From Pseudomonas graminis (GTDB lineage Bacteria; Pseudomonadota; Gammaproteobacteria; Pseudomonadales; Pseudomonadaceae), in the NCBI RefSeq assembly GCF_004364335.1, contig NZ_SOCR01000007.1, positions 248,001 to 312,000 of the forward strand: a stretch of 64,000 bases of DNA. The letters are read 5' to 3'. Each line of letters starts with the position of its first letter. Position 1 is the stretch's first letter. The notes below the pieces were generated by a model, which saw only the letters and a list, made by a program, of their open reading frames with translations, was not told the DNA's origin and did no database searches. Positions 44,177-53,185 of the stretch are shown piece by piece. A program made the translations under genes and the position numbers.

Positions 44177-45544
44177 ATGTCAAAAACCACCTCTCTGGCG
44201 GCGATTCAAATCGCAGCCTGCCTCGGATTTCTTGTGGTCCAGCTGGACGTCAGCGTGGTGAACGTCGGTTTAGGCGCACTGAAAACGGCTTTCGACACCA
44301 ACCTCACTGGCTTGCAATGGGTCATCAACAGCTACGCGCTGGCGTTCTCCGCCCTGCTGATTCTCGGCGGCGCCTGGGGCGACAAGTTCGGCGCCAAGAC
44401 CGTCTTCGCGTCGGGGTTCGCGATTTTCACACTCGCCTCGATTGGCTGCGGCCTGTCCAACAGCATGAGCATGCTCATCGGCATGCGGATCGTTCAGGGC
44501 GTCGGCGCGGCTCTGTTGGTCCCGACGTCCCTGACACTGATACGGCTAGCGTTCGAAGACCCTGATAAACGCAGGTCTGCTGTGGCGATCTGGGGTGCCT
44601 GTGGCGGTATTGCCTTGGCGGCCGGGCCGGTGATGGGTGGGCTGTTGATCGAGTATCTGGGCTGGCGCAGCGTTTTTTGGGTCAACGTACCCATCGGCGT
44701 GCTGGCGATCGGGCTTGTCATGCGCTATGCCCCGACATCCCCGCGCATTGAACAGAAAGTCGATGTGCCGGGACAGATCACCATCGCCCTTTGTCTGGCG
44801 TCATTGACCTACGCACTGACCGAGCTGAGCGCCAAGGGCTGGGGTACCGAAACGGTCTCGGTCATGGGCATCGCCGTGGCGTGCGCCATTGCATTCGTGG
44901 CGATCGAGCGCCGGATAAAACACCCTCTGTTGCCAAGCCGCCTGGCCAGCAACAGGGTATTGGCGACAACCGCACTGGCAGGATCGGCCATCAACCTCAC
45001 GTTCTATGGGACGGTGTTCGTCTTCAGCATCTACTTCCAATCGTTTCTGCACTATGACGCGTTCAGAACGGGCCTTGCATTCATACCGCTGACGGCAGTG
45101 CTGACCGTCTCCACCATGGTCTCGTCACACATTGCCAAACGGGTCAGTGCGACGCGCATCATCACCACCGGTTTTCTGGTTCAGGTCGTGGGGTTTCTGG
45201 CGCTGTCCAGGGTCACCCCAGACTCTTCGCTCTGGTACCTGAACATCGCCCTGATGGTGGTGGGTATTGGCAGCGCAGCCTCGGTGCCCTCCATCACCAA
45301 CTCCATGTTGTCAGCTGTCTCCAAGGAGGATGCGGGCATGGCATCAGGCTTGATGGCATCGGCACGGCAGTTGGGAGGGGTCGTCGGCGTCGCGGTCTTC
45401 GGGGCGATGATCACCAGCACCGAACCTGCCGCTTTTTCTCACGGTTTGTCCGGGGCGATGGTCGTCTGTGCGCTGGCGCTGCTGCTCTGTCTCGGCGTGA
45501 GCCACTGGGTCACTCGCTCGTCCCGACTGCCGGTCGCCACGTGA
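44177..45544 (+). CDS. DHA2-family MFS transporter
   Basis: Start at ATG 44177 (MSKTTSLAAIQIAACLG), 455 residues. DHA2 (EmrB/QacA) features: LDVSVVNVGLGALK, WVINSYALAFSALLILGGAWGDKFG and GVGAALLVPTSLTL. At 455 residues, 13-14 helices are expected. The frame opens at 44078, over the divergent promoter, so the later start is preferred. Likely drug or metabolite exporter, 46 bp before the carboxymuconolactone decarboxylase-like gene. Confidence 0.88.
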   Translation: MSKTTSLAAIQIAACLGFLVVQLDVSVVNVGLGALKTAFDTNLTGLQWVINSYALAFSALLILGGAWGDKFGAKTVFASGFAIFTLASIGCGLSNSMSMLIGMRIVQGVGAALLVPTSLTLIRLAFEDPDKRRSAVAIWGACGGIALAAGPVMGGLLIEYLGWRSVFWVNVPIGVLAIGLVMRYAPTSPRIEQKVDVPGQITIALCLASLTYALTELSAKGWGTETVSVMGIAVACAIAFVAIERRIKHPLLPSRLASNRVLATTALAGSAINLTFYGTVFVFSIYFQSFLHYDAFRTGLAFIPLTAVLTVSTMVSSHIAKRVSATRIITTGFLVQVVGFLALSRVTPDSSLWYLNIALMVVGIGSAASVPSITNSMLSAVSKEDAGMASGLMASARQLGGVVGVAVFGAMITSTEPAAFSHGLSGAMVVCALALLLCLGVSHWVTRSSRLPVAT

Positions 45545-45589
45545 ATAAACAACCAAACGACAATCTATTTGCCTCTACAGGAGTCCCCT

Positions 45590-46174
45590 ATGAGCAAGCC
45601 CACCCTCTCCAATAACACCATCAGTTCCAAGATTGAGATCGAGTATCCGGATTTTTCAAAACTGCCCGATCCGGTCAGAGAAAAGTTTGAAAACCTGCCA
45701 ACGAAAGTTAATTTCTTTCGGATGCTGGGTTACAGCGCCGGGGCGTTTATTCCCGTCATTGATTTGACCAACGCGATATTCAGGGACCTGACGATCTCCG
45801 ATTACCATAAAGAGTTGCTGGTGTTGCTGCTGGCTGCCCACGAAAACGTTGCTTATGAATGGGAGCAGCATATTTCCATCGCTCAGGTGGCGGGTGTTCG
45901 CCCGGAGCAGTTCGTCGCCATTGCAGAAGGCCGCCTCGATGATACCGTCGCGTTCAAAGAAGACGAGCGCGTTCTGCTTCGGTTCGGACAAGCCATTATT
46001 GACAAGGGCAAGGCACCCGGTGTGCTGTTCAAGCATGCACAGCAGCACTTCTCGCTTCAGGAATTGAGCGACGCAGTCATCGTCATCGGTTACTACCGGA
46101 TGGTGTCTGGCTATCTCCAGACCTTCAACATCGAGATTGATGCGCAGCAGGATGGCAGCTGGATCAAGGGTTGA
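45590..46174 (+). CDS. Carboxymuconolactone decarboxylase-like (AhpD fold) protein
   Basis: Start at ATG 45590 with CAGGAG upstream; 194 residues. CMD helical fold with HKELLVLLLAAHENVAYEWEQH, but no CxxC pair of AhpD, arguing against a peroxidase; closer to CMD-like lactone/carboxylate enzymes. Probably in one operon with the upstream transporter, ending at an intergenic hairpin. Confidence 0.75.
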   Translation: MSKPTLSNNTISSKIEIEYPDFSKLPDPVREKFENLPTKVNFFRMLGYSAGAFIPVIDLTNAIFRDLTISDYHKELLVLLLAAHENVAYEWEQHISIAQVAGVRPEQFVAIAEGRLDDTVAFKEDERVLLRFGQAIIDKGKAPGVLFKHAQQHFSLQELSDAVIVIGYYRMVSGYLQTFNIEIDAQQDGSWIKG

Positions 46175-46207
46175 GACTGATGCCCGCCTGCTTGCTGGCT
46201 GGCCCAG

Positions 46208-46232
46208 GGGTCGATGGCAGTGCCATCGACCC
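46208..46232. terminator. Perfect intergenic hairpin between convergent genes
   Basis: GGGTCGATGGCA (46208-46219) and TGCCATCGACCC (46221-46232) are exact 12-base complements with one base between. Without a T tract it is not a canonical terminator, but its location between two convergent stops suggests a bidirectional transcription end or repeat element. Confidence 0.5.
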
Positions 46233-46270
46233 TGCAAGGCCCTTTCGCCAGTCGGCGTCAGCCGTTCATA

Positions 46271-47068
46271 TCAAACAATGTCGTCAACCACACCACCGTC
46301 AACCCGCAGCGCTGCGCCTGTCGTGGCGGACGCCTGAGGTGAACAGACGTAGACGATCATGTTGGCGACTTCTTCAACCGTTGCCGCCCGTTGGATGATC
46401 GAGCTTGGCCGGTGCTCCTGGATGAACGCCTTGGCAACCTCGTCAAGGGATTTGCCAGTCCGCTCCACTTCGCTTTGCATCATGCCTGCAACCCCGTCGG
46501 ACAAGGTCGGGCCCGGCAGCACACTGTTGACGGTCACACCGCTGCCCGCGACCCGCTTTGCCAGGCCGCGCGCCAACGCCAGCTGTGCGGTTTTGGAGAC
46601 GCCGTAGTGAATCATGTCCGCCGGGATGTTGCGTGCAGACTCAGAGGACACGAACACCACCCTGCCCCAGTGCTTGTCCACCATCGCCGGCAACAATGCG
46701 CGGCTCAGACGCACACCGGACATGACGTTGGTCTGCCAGTAGTTGTCCCAGACATCGTCGTCGGTTTCGAAAAAATCCTGAGTGCCGTAGATGCCGGCAT
46801 TGTTAACCAGAACGTCGATCTGCCCCGCACCCTGCACCAGTGTCTGAACGCCGCCCGGCGAGCCGAGATCTGCAGCCACACCGGAGATGGTGGCCCCCGG
46901 AACAGCGTTTGACAGTCTGGCGACGGCATCATTGACCGAGCCCTCGCTGCGGCCATTGATCACCACTTCTGCACCGGCCTCGGCGAGCCCTTTGGCAATC
47001 GCGAAACCGATCCCACTGGTGGAGGCAGTCACCAGCGCGCGCTTGGTATTCAATTCGATTTTCATCAT
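46271..47068 (-). CDS. Short-chain dehydrogenase/reductase
   Basis: 265 residues. Cofactor loop TASTSGIGFAIA (TGxxxGIG type), NNAG motif (VLVNNAGIYG), catalytic Ser in VSSESA and Tyr-x3-Lys in IHYGVSKTA. NADPH preference is suggested by the following NGRS. Substrate unknown. Downstream of a same-strand LysR gene; upstream palindrome at 47108-47126. Confidence 0.9.
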   Translation of the reverse strand: MMKIELNTKRALVTASTSGIGFAIAKGLAEAGAEVVINGRSEGSVNDAVARLSNAVPGATISGVAADLGSPGGVQTLVQGAGQIDVLVNNAGIYGTQDFFETDDDVWDNYWQTNVMSGVRLSRALLPAMVDKHWGRVVFVSSESARNIPADMIHYGVSKTAQLALARGLAKRVAGSGVTVNSVLPGPTLSDGVAGMMQSEVERTGKSLDEVAKAFIQEHRPSSIIQRAATVEEVANMIVYVCSPQASATTGAALRVDGGVVDDIV

Positions 47069-47107
47069 GTCTCCATCGATGGTGGGCGGGCATAGCCCCG
47101 ATTGGGA

Positions 47108-47126
47108 CTTCTACAGACTGTAGAAG
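47108..47126. promoter_or_regulatory. 19-bp palindromic operator upstream of the SDR gene
   Basis: CTTCTACAG-A-CTGTAGAAG is an exact 9-bp inverted repeat with a 1-bp centre, about 40 bp upstream of the SDR start. A further CTGTAGA half-site lies at 47137-47143. Size and position fit a dimeric repressor or activator site; the cognate regulator may be the LysR at 47200-48108 or an unlinked protein. Confidence 0.6.
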
Positions 47127-47199
47127 CAATCGATCACTGTAGAGCGTTAAGCCAGCGGGATAAATGTCGATTCGGGAGAGGGATTAACAACCACAGGTT

Positions 47200-48108
47200 T
47201 CAAAATACCTCCGGGTTCACCGCTTCCTTGCCGAATGTGTTCAGCGCGAAATCCAGAAAACTGCGCAGCTTGGGCGTGAGCCGTCGATCGGGCGCGTAGA
47301 GAATATGCAGGGGGCGAGAGGGAATAGGGTAAGTCGGCAGCAGTGGCACAAGGTCGCCTCGCAGTAACGATGCCCGTACCAGTTCCACCGGTTGCAACAA
47401 CACGCCCAGACCTGCCAGCGCAGCACACAGAAGCGGCTCGCCATGATCGGCCATCAAACGACTGTTCACCGGCACGATCACTTTGCCCTCCGGCCCGTCG
47501 AACGTCCAATGGGTGCGTAACTCGGTGTGGGAAAACCCCAGGCACTCGTGGTCCTGCAGGTCCCATGGCGTATGTATGGCGGGTTTGCCGCGCAGGTACG
47601 ATGGCGCCGCGCACAGCATCAGTTGATAAGGGGCCAGGGGACGCGCAATCAGGCCACTGTCGGACAACTGGCCGACCCTGAACACAACGTCAAAGCCCTC
47701 GTCGATCACATCAACGGCACGATTGGCCAGCGTCAATTCGACGCTGATCATGGGATTGGCCCTCATGAAATCAGGCAGTCGAGGTGCCAGAGACTGCATG
47801 CCGAAACTGACCGGCGCGTTGACCCGCAGCTGGCCGCTAGGCGTGGCCTGCATCTCGGCGGCCATATTTTCGGCGCTCTCTACCTCCGCAAGAATGATCT
47901 TGCAGCGTTCGTAAAACGTGCGACCAAAGTCGGTCAGGCTCTGGCGTCTGGTCGTGCGATGGAGCAACCGCATCCCCAGATGGTGCTCCAGGTGCAGGAC
48001 ATGTTTGCCGACCATCTGCGCAGACATCTGCAGCGAATCTCCGGCAGCGCTGAACGAGCCCATCTCAACTGCCTTGACGAACGTCGCCATACTGCTTAGC
48101 CGATCCAT
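47200..48108 (-). CDS. LysR-family regulator
   Basis: 302 residues, HTH AVEMGSFSAAGDSLQMSAQMVGKHVLHLEHHLG and effector domain with VIDEGFDVVFRVGQLSDSGLIARPLAPYQ. Sits between the SDR gene (same strand, downstream) and an alpha/beta hydrolase (divergent). An 8-bp inverted repeat (48109-48116 and 48137-48144) adjoins its start. Confidence 0.88.
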   Translation of the reverse strand: MDRLSSMATFVKAVEMGSFSAAGDSLQMSAQMVGKHVLHLEHHLGMRLLHRTTRRQSLTDFGRTFYERCKIILAEVESAENMAAEMQATPSGQLRVNAPVSFGMQSLAPRLPDFMRANPMISVELTLANRAVDVIDEGFDVVFRVGQLSDSGLIARPLAPYQLMLCAAPSYLRGKPAIHTPWDLQDHECLGFSHTELRTHWTFDGPEGKVIVPVNSRLMADHGEPLLCAALAGLGVLLQPVELVRASLLRGDLVPLLPTYPIPSRPLHILYAPDRRLTPKLRSFLDFALNTFGKEAVNPEVF

Positions 48109-48144
48109 TGAAAATGATCCGTTTCGAATGTGACGCCATTTTCA
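48109..48144. promoter_or_regulatory. Inverted repeat beside the LysR start codon
   Basis: TGAAAATG (48109-48116) and CATTTTCA (48137-48144) are exact inverted 8-mers with a 20-bp spacer in the divergent promoter region of the LysR and hydrolase genes. Possible autoregulatory site. Confidence 0.35.
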
Positions 48145-48242
48145 GTATTTATCACCCTGCACCACAAGCCCTATTCTGGCCGCACCTATTCTTCCCAAGG
48201 ATGAAACCAGGCAGTACATGATCATCAACCCCACAGATTGGT

Positions 48243-49238
48243 GTGATACGTCGGTATTCATCTTCAAACGACTGCAGGCACTTCTTCTTGAAATACCCAT
48301 TGAACGCCGTACCGCTTAACACCCTCCTGGGCGAGGACTTTTTCTTTCCCCACGAAATCATTGGTCAGCCCTTCCGCACCTCAGACTTCGACGACCTGAC
48401 CGTCAGCAGCTTTATCACCCGCGATGGGGTCAATCTCGCGTATTGGGAAGCAGGGCAAGGACAGCCGCTGATTTTCATCCCGGGCTGGTCTGCCAATGGC
48501 GCCATGTACTTTCACCTGATGCATATCCTGAGCAAGCATTATCGGGTTTACGTGCTGGACGTGAGGAATCAGGGCCTTTCAGAAAGGGTCAACTCGGGCA
48601 ATCGAATTTCCCGGTTTGCGATGGACGTGAAAGAGTTTGCGGATCACCTGGGGCTTTCCGAGGCTCACTATTGCGGCTGGTCGATGGGCGCCTCGGTCAT
48701 GTGGGCTTACATCGACCTGTTCGGGACTCAAGGGATCCGGACGCTGAGCATCATCGATCAGGCGCCTTCGGTGTATTGCCATGCCGACTGGAGCGAGGAG
48801 GAACGTGTCCAGGCTGGCGCGTTCACCACCTCGCCCGAGCGCATGATCGCCTCCTATACACAGGGCACCGCCACCAACATGCTCGTCTCCGGAAGCCGGG
48901 TGCTGGAACGTGCCATGGCCATGGAATCGCCCTACTTTCATAACGTCATCAGTCTGGTGCAGGCGGCGGTGAACGATGACATGGCCTTCACCGGGCAGGT
49001 GCTGTTCGATCACGCCACCAATGACTGGAGGGATGTGATCCGCACCAAGATCAACGTGCCGACGGCTGTCTTTACCGGCGCGTACAGCGACTGGCTGGAG
49101 AGCCAACGCTGGATGAGTTCGGTGATCCCGGATTCGGTGCTGCAGGTGTACACAAAGGAAGAGCACGGAGATCACTTCCTGGCTTTCAAAAATCCGCAAA
49201 AATTTGCGGCGGATCTGCGCAGCTTTATCGAGCGATAG
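48243..49238 (+). CDS. Alpha/beta hydrolase
   Basis: 331 residues from GTG 48243; a later start near residue 17-25 is possible because no ribosome site precedes the GTG. Fold features: FIPGWSANGAMYFHL (oxyanion), DVRNQGLSER, nucleophile elbow CGWSMGAS and catalytic His in EEHGDHFLAF. Broad hydrolase family; substrate unknown. Divergent from a LysR regulator. Confidence 0.8.
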   Translation: MIRRYSSSNDCRHFFLKYPLNAVPLNTLLGEDFFFPHEIIGQPFRTSDFDDLTVSSFITRDGVNLAYWEAGQGQPLIFIPGWSANGAMYFHLMHILSKHYRVYVLDVRNQGLSERVNSGNRISRFAMDVKEFADHLGLSEAHYCGWSMGASVMWAYIDLFGTQGIRTLSIIDQAPSVYCHADWSEEERVQAGAFTTSPERMIASYTQGTATNMLVSGSRVLERAMAMESPYFHNVISLVQAAVNDDMAFTGQVLFDHATNDWRDVIRTKINVPTAVFTGAYSDWLESQRWMSSVIPDSVLQVYTKEEHGDHFLAFKNPQKFAADLRSFIER

Positions 49239-49256
49239 GCCGCTCCCCAAGACCAC

Positions 49257-49279
49257 TTGACCCTGGGCGTCAGGGTCAA
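49257..49279. terminator. Hairpin between convergent hydrolase and LysR genes
   Basis: TTGACCCTG (49257-49265), loop GGCGT and CAGGGTCAA (49271-49279) form a perfect 9-bp stem-loop between two convergent stop codons. No T tract; probable transcription end for one or both. Confidence 0.5.
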
Positions 49280-49322
49280 CGGTTACCGGCCAGTAAAGGT
49301 CATGAGGGCGCGCATTGCCGTG

Positions 49323-50219
49323 TCACTCCCACGATGGCTTAGCGAATCGCTGCGCCAGAAACGCAATCAGCGCACGCACCTTGGCGGGTAGATGTTTACG
49401 CGTCGGGTAGACCGCATAGATACCCAACTCGACCGAGCGAAACCGAGGCAGGATTTCGATCAGATCGCCTCGACGCAAATCCTCCGCCACCATAAAGCTC
49501 GGCTGCAGGGACACGCCTCCGCCGGCCAAGGTAATGGCCCGACAGGTATCCCCGTTATTGCACCGCACCACTGAACGGGTGATGACGGTTTCCAGGCCGT
49601 GGGGCCCCTCGAATTGCCATTCATTGCCGCTGGCAAAGTTGCTGTAGGCGACGGTCCCGTGCTCCGCCACATCTGACAATTCGCGGATGGGCGCATGGCT
49701 GCTCAAGTAGGCCGGCGACGCGCACAGACACATCCGGGTGCCGGCCAGCCGTCTGCCGACCAGTGAGGAGTTTTCCAGGCGTGCGATACGCACCGCGAGA
49801 TCAATGCCTTCATCGACAAGGTCCACCAGACGATCGCTCAAACTGATCTCCAATTCGACCCTCGGGTAGGCCTTCATGAAGTCGGCCCAGACCGGCGCCA
49901 GGTGCAAGACGCCAAAACTGACGGGGGCATTCACCCGTAGCACGCCGCTGGCTTCTGGCGAAGCAGACGAAACCGCGTCCTCAGCCTCGTCCATCATCAA
50001 CAGGACTTCTCGCGCCTGGAGATAGAACTGACGGCCCTCGTCCGTCAACGAAAGCCGCCGGGTCGTGCGGTGCAACAGCCTTGCGCCCAGCCGTTCTTCG
50101 AGCCCGCTCACGTAACGCGAGATAGCCGCCTTGGACATGCCCAGCGGCTCGGCGGCCCCGACAAAACTGCCTTTATCGACAACCGTGCAGAAGACCTGCA
50201 TTTCCAGCGCCCGATCCAT
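49323..50219 (-). CDS. LysR-family regulator
   Basis: 298 residues, HTH VVDKGSFVGAAEPLGMSKAAISRYVSGLEERLG and the CrgA-type LVDEGIDLAVRIARLENSSLVGRRLAG. Divergent from the operon starting at 50330 (reductase, DODA-type dioxygenase, esterase, DoxX), a common arrangement in Pseudomonas. Confidence 0.9.
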   Translation of the reverse strand: MDRALEMQVFCTVVDKGSFVGAAEPLGMSKAAISRYVSGLEERLGARLLHRTTRRLSLTDEGRQFYLQAREVLLMMDEAEDAVSSASPEASGVLRVNAPVSFGVLHLAPVWADFMKAYPRVELEISLSDRLVDLVDEGIDLAVRIARLENSSLVGRRLAGTRMCLCASPAYLSSHAPIRELSDVAEHGTVAYSNFASGNEWQFEGPHGLETVITRSVVRCNNGDTCRAITLAGGGVSLQPSFMVAEDLRRGDLIEILPRFRSVELGIYAVYPTRKHLPAKVRALIAFLAQRFAKPSWE

Positions 50220-50329
50220 GATTGTCTCACTCAGTGGAACTATTCATCGCATTTGGCCCGATTTATCCCAGCCAGGCAACCTATAAACTGAGCCCATCGA
50301 AACGCAACTCAACTCAAGACGAGGCACTT

Positions 50330-50959
50330 ATGAAAATTACATTGATTGGTACCGGCAACATGGGTTCGGCCTTTGCGAAACAGCTTTCCGCTGCAGGCCA
50401 CACCGTTCGGGTCACTGGACGTGACATTGGCAAGGCACAGGCCCTGGCTGATCAGTTCGCCAATGTCAGCGCCCACACCGCATCTGAAGCACTGAACGAC
50501 AGCGACGTGGTTGTCCTCGCAACCGCTTACCCGGATGCCGCTGCAGCGCTGCAAAGCCTGGGCGATCTGACCGGCAAAGTCATCATCGACATCACCAACC
50601 CCCTGAGCGCCGACTTCATGTCGCTGACGGTTGGCCACGTGACCAGCGCCTCGGAAGAGATCGCCAAGTCCGTGCCACAGGCCCATGTCGTGAAAGCGTT
50701 CAACACCCTGTTCGCCCAAGTGCTGGCCGACGGCCCCACGTTCGCCAACGACCAGACCGGCAGCGTGTTCGTCGCCAGTGACAGCGAGCGGGCCAAGCAG
50801 ACGGCCATCGCATTGGCCCGCAGCCTGGGCTGGAACACGGTGGATGCCGGTGGTCTGGTCAACGCTCGCTACCTGGAGCCTTTGGCAGGGCTGAACATTT
50901 ATCTGGGCTATGGCGCAGGTCTGGGCACCACCGTCGCCCCGGTCTGGCTGAGCAAGTAA
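50330..50959 (+). CDS. NAD(P)-binding F420-type oxidoreductase
   Basis: Start at ATG 50330 (MKITLIGTGNMGSAFAK), 209 residues; upstream codons lie over the divergent promoter. Dinucleotide-binding GTGNMG, VTGRD and VVLATAYPDA match the NADPH-dependent F420 reductase-like family, which in pseudomonads, lacking F420, must use another acceptor. First gene of a four-gene operon. Confidence 0.85.
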   Translation: MKITLIGTGNMGSAFAKQLSAAGHTVRVTGRDIGKAQALADQFANVSAHTASEALNDSDVVVLATAYPDAAAALQSLGDLTGKVIIDITNPLSADFMSLTVGHVTSASEEIAKSVPQAHVVKAFNTLFAQVLADGPTFANDQTGSVFVASDSERAKQTAIALARSLGWNTVDAGGLVNARYLEPLAGLNIYLGYGAGLGTTVAPVWLSK

Positions 50960-50986
50960 TACCCACGTCACCAAACAGGAGTCGTC

Positions 50987-51820
50987 ATGAACACCTTATT
51001 TCCACTGCTCTTTGTGTCTCATGGCGCTCCCTCGTTCGCCATGGAACCTGGCCTGGCAGGCAAGAACCTCACTGCGCTCGGTCAAGCAATGCCGCGACCT
51101 GACGCCATCGTGATCCTTTCTCCGCACTGGATGACCCGCGATCACGTCAGTGTCACCGCAAGTACTTTTCCAAAGACCATTCACGACTTCGGGGGCTTTC
51201 CCGACGCGCTATATGAGTTGTCCTACCCGGCACCGGGCGCGCCGGAATTGGCTAGCCAGATCGTGCAACTGTTGCAGACCGCCGGCTGGGACTCGCGGCT
51301 GGACGCGAACCGTGGGCTCGATCATGGCGCCTGGGTACCGCTGCGCTACCTGGCGCCAGGCGCCGATATACCGGTGGTTCAGGTCTCGATGCCCGCAGCA
51401 CTCGACACACGTAGCGCCTGGAAACTGGGCGAAGCCCTCAAGCCGCTGCGCGAGATGAATGTATTGATCGTCGCGTCGGGCAGCCTGACCCATAACTTGT
51501 ACGAATTCCGTGGGGCAACACCCCATGGGGCCGATTACGTCAAACAGTTTGCAGCCTGGACGGCCCAGACCCTGCAAGCGCGAAACATCGACCAGCTGCT
51601 TGATTTCAAGCAGTACGCGCCTTTCGCCGAGCGCGCGCATCCGACCGACGAGCACTTTCTGCCGCTGTTCATAGCGCTGGGTGCCGCCGGCGAAAGTTAT
51701 CAGACGCAGGTTCTGGAGGGGGGCATTACCCACGGGGTATTGGCCATGGACAGCTACCTGTTCACCTCACGCGGTAACGAGGCGTCGAAATCCGTTCAAC
51801 CTTTAGAAGGCGTGGCATAA
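50987..51820 (+). CDS. ygiD: Class III extradiol dioxygenase (4,5-DOPA type, YgiD)
   Basis: 277 residues. Metal-binding His residues appear in FVSHGAPSF, LSPHWM and LDHGAWVPLRYL, with a further one in HPTDEHFLPL; together they define the LigB/DODA family. Probably opens a catechol-type ring extradiolly; the physiological substrate is unknown. Operon partner of the upstream reductase. Confidence 0.88.
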   Translation: MNTLFPLLFVSHGAPSFAMEPGLAGKNLTALGQAMPRPDAIVILSPHWMTRDHVSVTASTFPKTIHDFGGFPDALYELSYPAPGAPELASQIVQLLQTAGWDSRLDANRGLDHGAWVPLRYLAPGADIPVVQVSMPAALDTRSAWKLGEALKPLREMNVLIVASGSLTHNLYEFRGATPHGADYVKQFAAWTAQTLQARNIDQLLDFKQYAPFAERAHPTDEHFLPLFIALGAAGESYQTQVLEGGITHGVLAMDSYLFTSRGNEASKSVQPLEGVA

Positions 51821-51824
51821 CCCT

Positions 51825-52496
51825 ATGCAGACCATCAATTTTTCAGACCCGGCACGCGAGCCTGAATCGGGTATTTTTTTCCGCAAGACGTGCGCCAGCT
51901 CAAACCCGAAAGGACGTTTGTTGCTGCTGCATGGCGTGGGCTCGAACGAAGCCAATCTGGCAAGTCTTGCGACTTCCCTTCCTGACGACATCGAAATCCT
52001 GTTGCTGCGCGGCCCTTTGCAGCTTGGCCCCCAGGGGTTTGCCTGGTACCAGGTCAATTTCACCAGCAATGGCCCCTCGTTCAACCAGCAGCAGGCCGAA
52101 GCGAGCCGACAGCTGTTGATCCGGTTCATCGAGGCGCTGCCACCGCTGCCCACCGTGATTGCAGGTTTCAGTCAGGGCGGAATCATGAGTTCCAGCGTTG
52201 GCGTCACGCAGCCGGAACTGGTGGCGGGTTTTGCCCTGCTGAGCGGAAGGATGCTGCGGGAAATCGAACCGCTGATCGCTGCGCCAGAGCGGCTGAAAAC
52301 GGTCTCTGCCTTCATCGCGCACGGGCAGCAGGACAACGTCCTGCCGGTTGATTGGGCCCACGAAGCCGATGCATGGCTAAGCCGGATTGGCGTGGCACAC
52401 CAGACGCATTTCTACGACATGGCTCACGAAATCGTCCCGCAAGAACTGGCTGATTTTTCCCGGTGGCTGACCCAGACACTCTCGCTTTCCAACTGA
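51825..52496 (+). CDS. Alpha/beta hydrolase (carboxylesterase/phospholipase type)
   Basis: 223 residues, four bases after the dioxygenase. LLLHGVGSNEANL, nucleophile AGFSQGG and catalytic Asp/His in HGQQDNVLPVDWA and DMAHEIVP match the YpfH-like esterase group. It may hydrolyse the ring-cleavage product or a related ester; inferred from operon context. Confidence 0.85.
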   Translation: MQTINFSDPAREPESGIFFRKTCASSNPKGRLLLLHGVGSNEANLASLATSLPDDIEILLLRGPLQLGPQGFAWYQVNFTSNGPSFNQQQAEASRQLLIRFIEALPPLPTVIAGFSQGGIMSSSVGVTQPELVAGFALLSGRMLREIEPLIAAPERLKTVSAFIAHGQQDNVLPVDWAHEADAWLSRIGVAHQTHFYDMAHEIVPQELADFSRWLTQTLSLSN

Positions 52497-52524
52497 CAAC
52501 GACCCATCAAAAAAGGACTTCATC

Positions 52525-52923
52525 ATGATTGATTCACGCACTGCCCCTTACGCAGCACTGATTATGCGCCTGGCCTTGGGCATCATGTTTCTCGCCCATG
52601 GCCTGACCAAAGTATTGGTCTTCACGCCGGCGGGCACCGTAGGCTTTTTCGAGTCCATCGGCTTCCCCGGCTTCCTGGCTTACCCCGTCATGGCGTTTGA
52701 AGTGATCGGCGGCTTGATGTTGATAATCGGCGTGTATACCCGCCTGGTGGCAGCACTGGCTGTTGTTCAGTTGTTTGTCGCAGCGACCGTGCATTTCGCC
52801 AACGGCTGGAGCTTCACCAACCCGAATGGCGGCTGGGAATACCCGATCTATCTGGCTGTCACGGCGCTGGTCGTAGCGCTGCTCGGCGAAGGTGCCTTCG
52901 CTGCAAAGCCGTCCAGGGCCTGA
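52525..52923 (+). CDS. DoxX-family membrane protein
   Basis: 132 residues with four hydrophobic helices, beginning LIMRLALGIMFLAHGLTKVLVF, and FPGFLAYPVMAFEVIGGLMLIIGVYTRL. DoxX proteins often accompany oxidoreductases under oxidative or quinone stress. Last gene of the operon; a terminator follows. Confidence 0.9.
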   Translation: MIDSRTAPYAALIMRLALGIMFLAHGLTKVLVFTPAGTVGFFESIGFPGFLAYPVMAFEVIGGLMLIIGVYTRLVAALAVVQLFVAATVHFANGWSFTNPNGGWEYPIYLAVTALVVALLGEGAFAAKPSRA

Positions 52924-53063
52924 CCAACCCGATGCAGTTGCGCACCGGAGTGCTGCAGCTGCATCGCAACGTCTGAACGACCGCACTTATGATGCCGCGG
53001 GTTTCTGCTTCACTCCCCCTTCACCCTGGAAGCTCCGTGCTCTTTTGGCCAAGGTGAAGTTTT

Positions 53064-53087
53064 AGCGCCCTGACGGGCGCTTTTTTT
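53064..53087 (+). terminator. Rho-independent terminator after the DoxX gene
   Basis: AGCGCCC, loop TGAC and GGGCGCT followed by T7 (53081-53087). About 140 bp beyond the DoxX stop; classic form. Confidence 0.92.
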
Positions 53088-53185
53088 GCTCAGGCGCCTG
53101 AGTGAAGCCGCGAAAGAGCGTGGCGCCACCCGGATTTATTCACGTGACACGCCTGGCGTTTCAAGCCGCCTTGCCTGCCGGGTAT

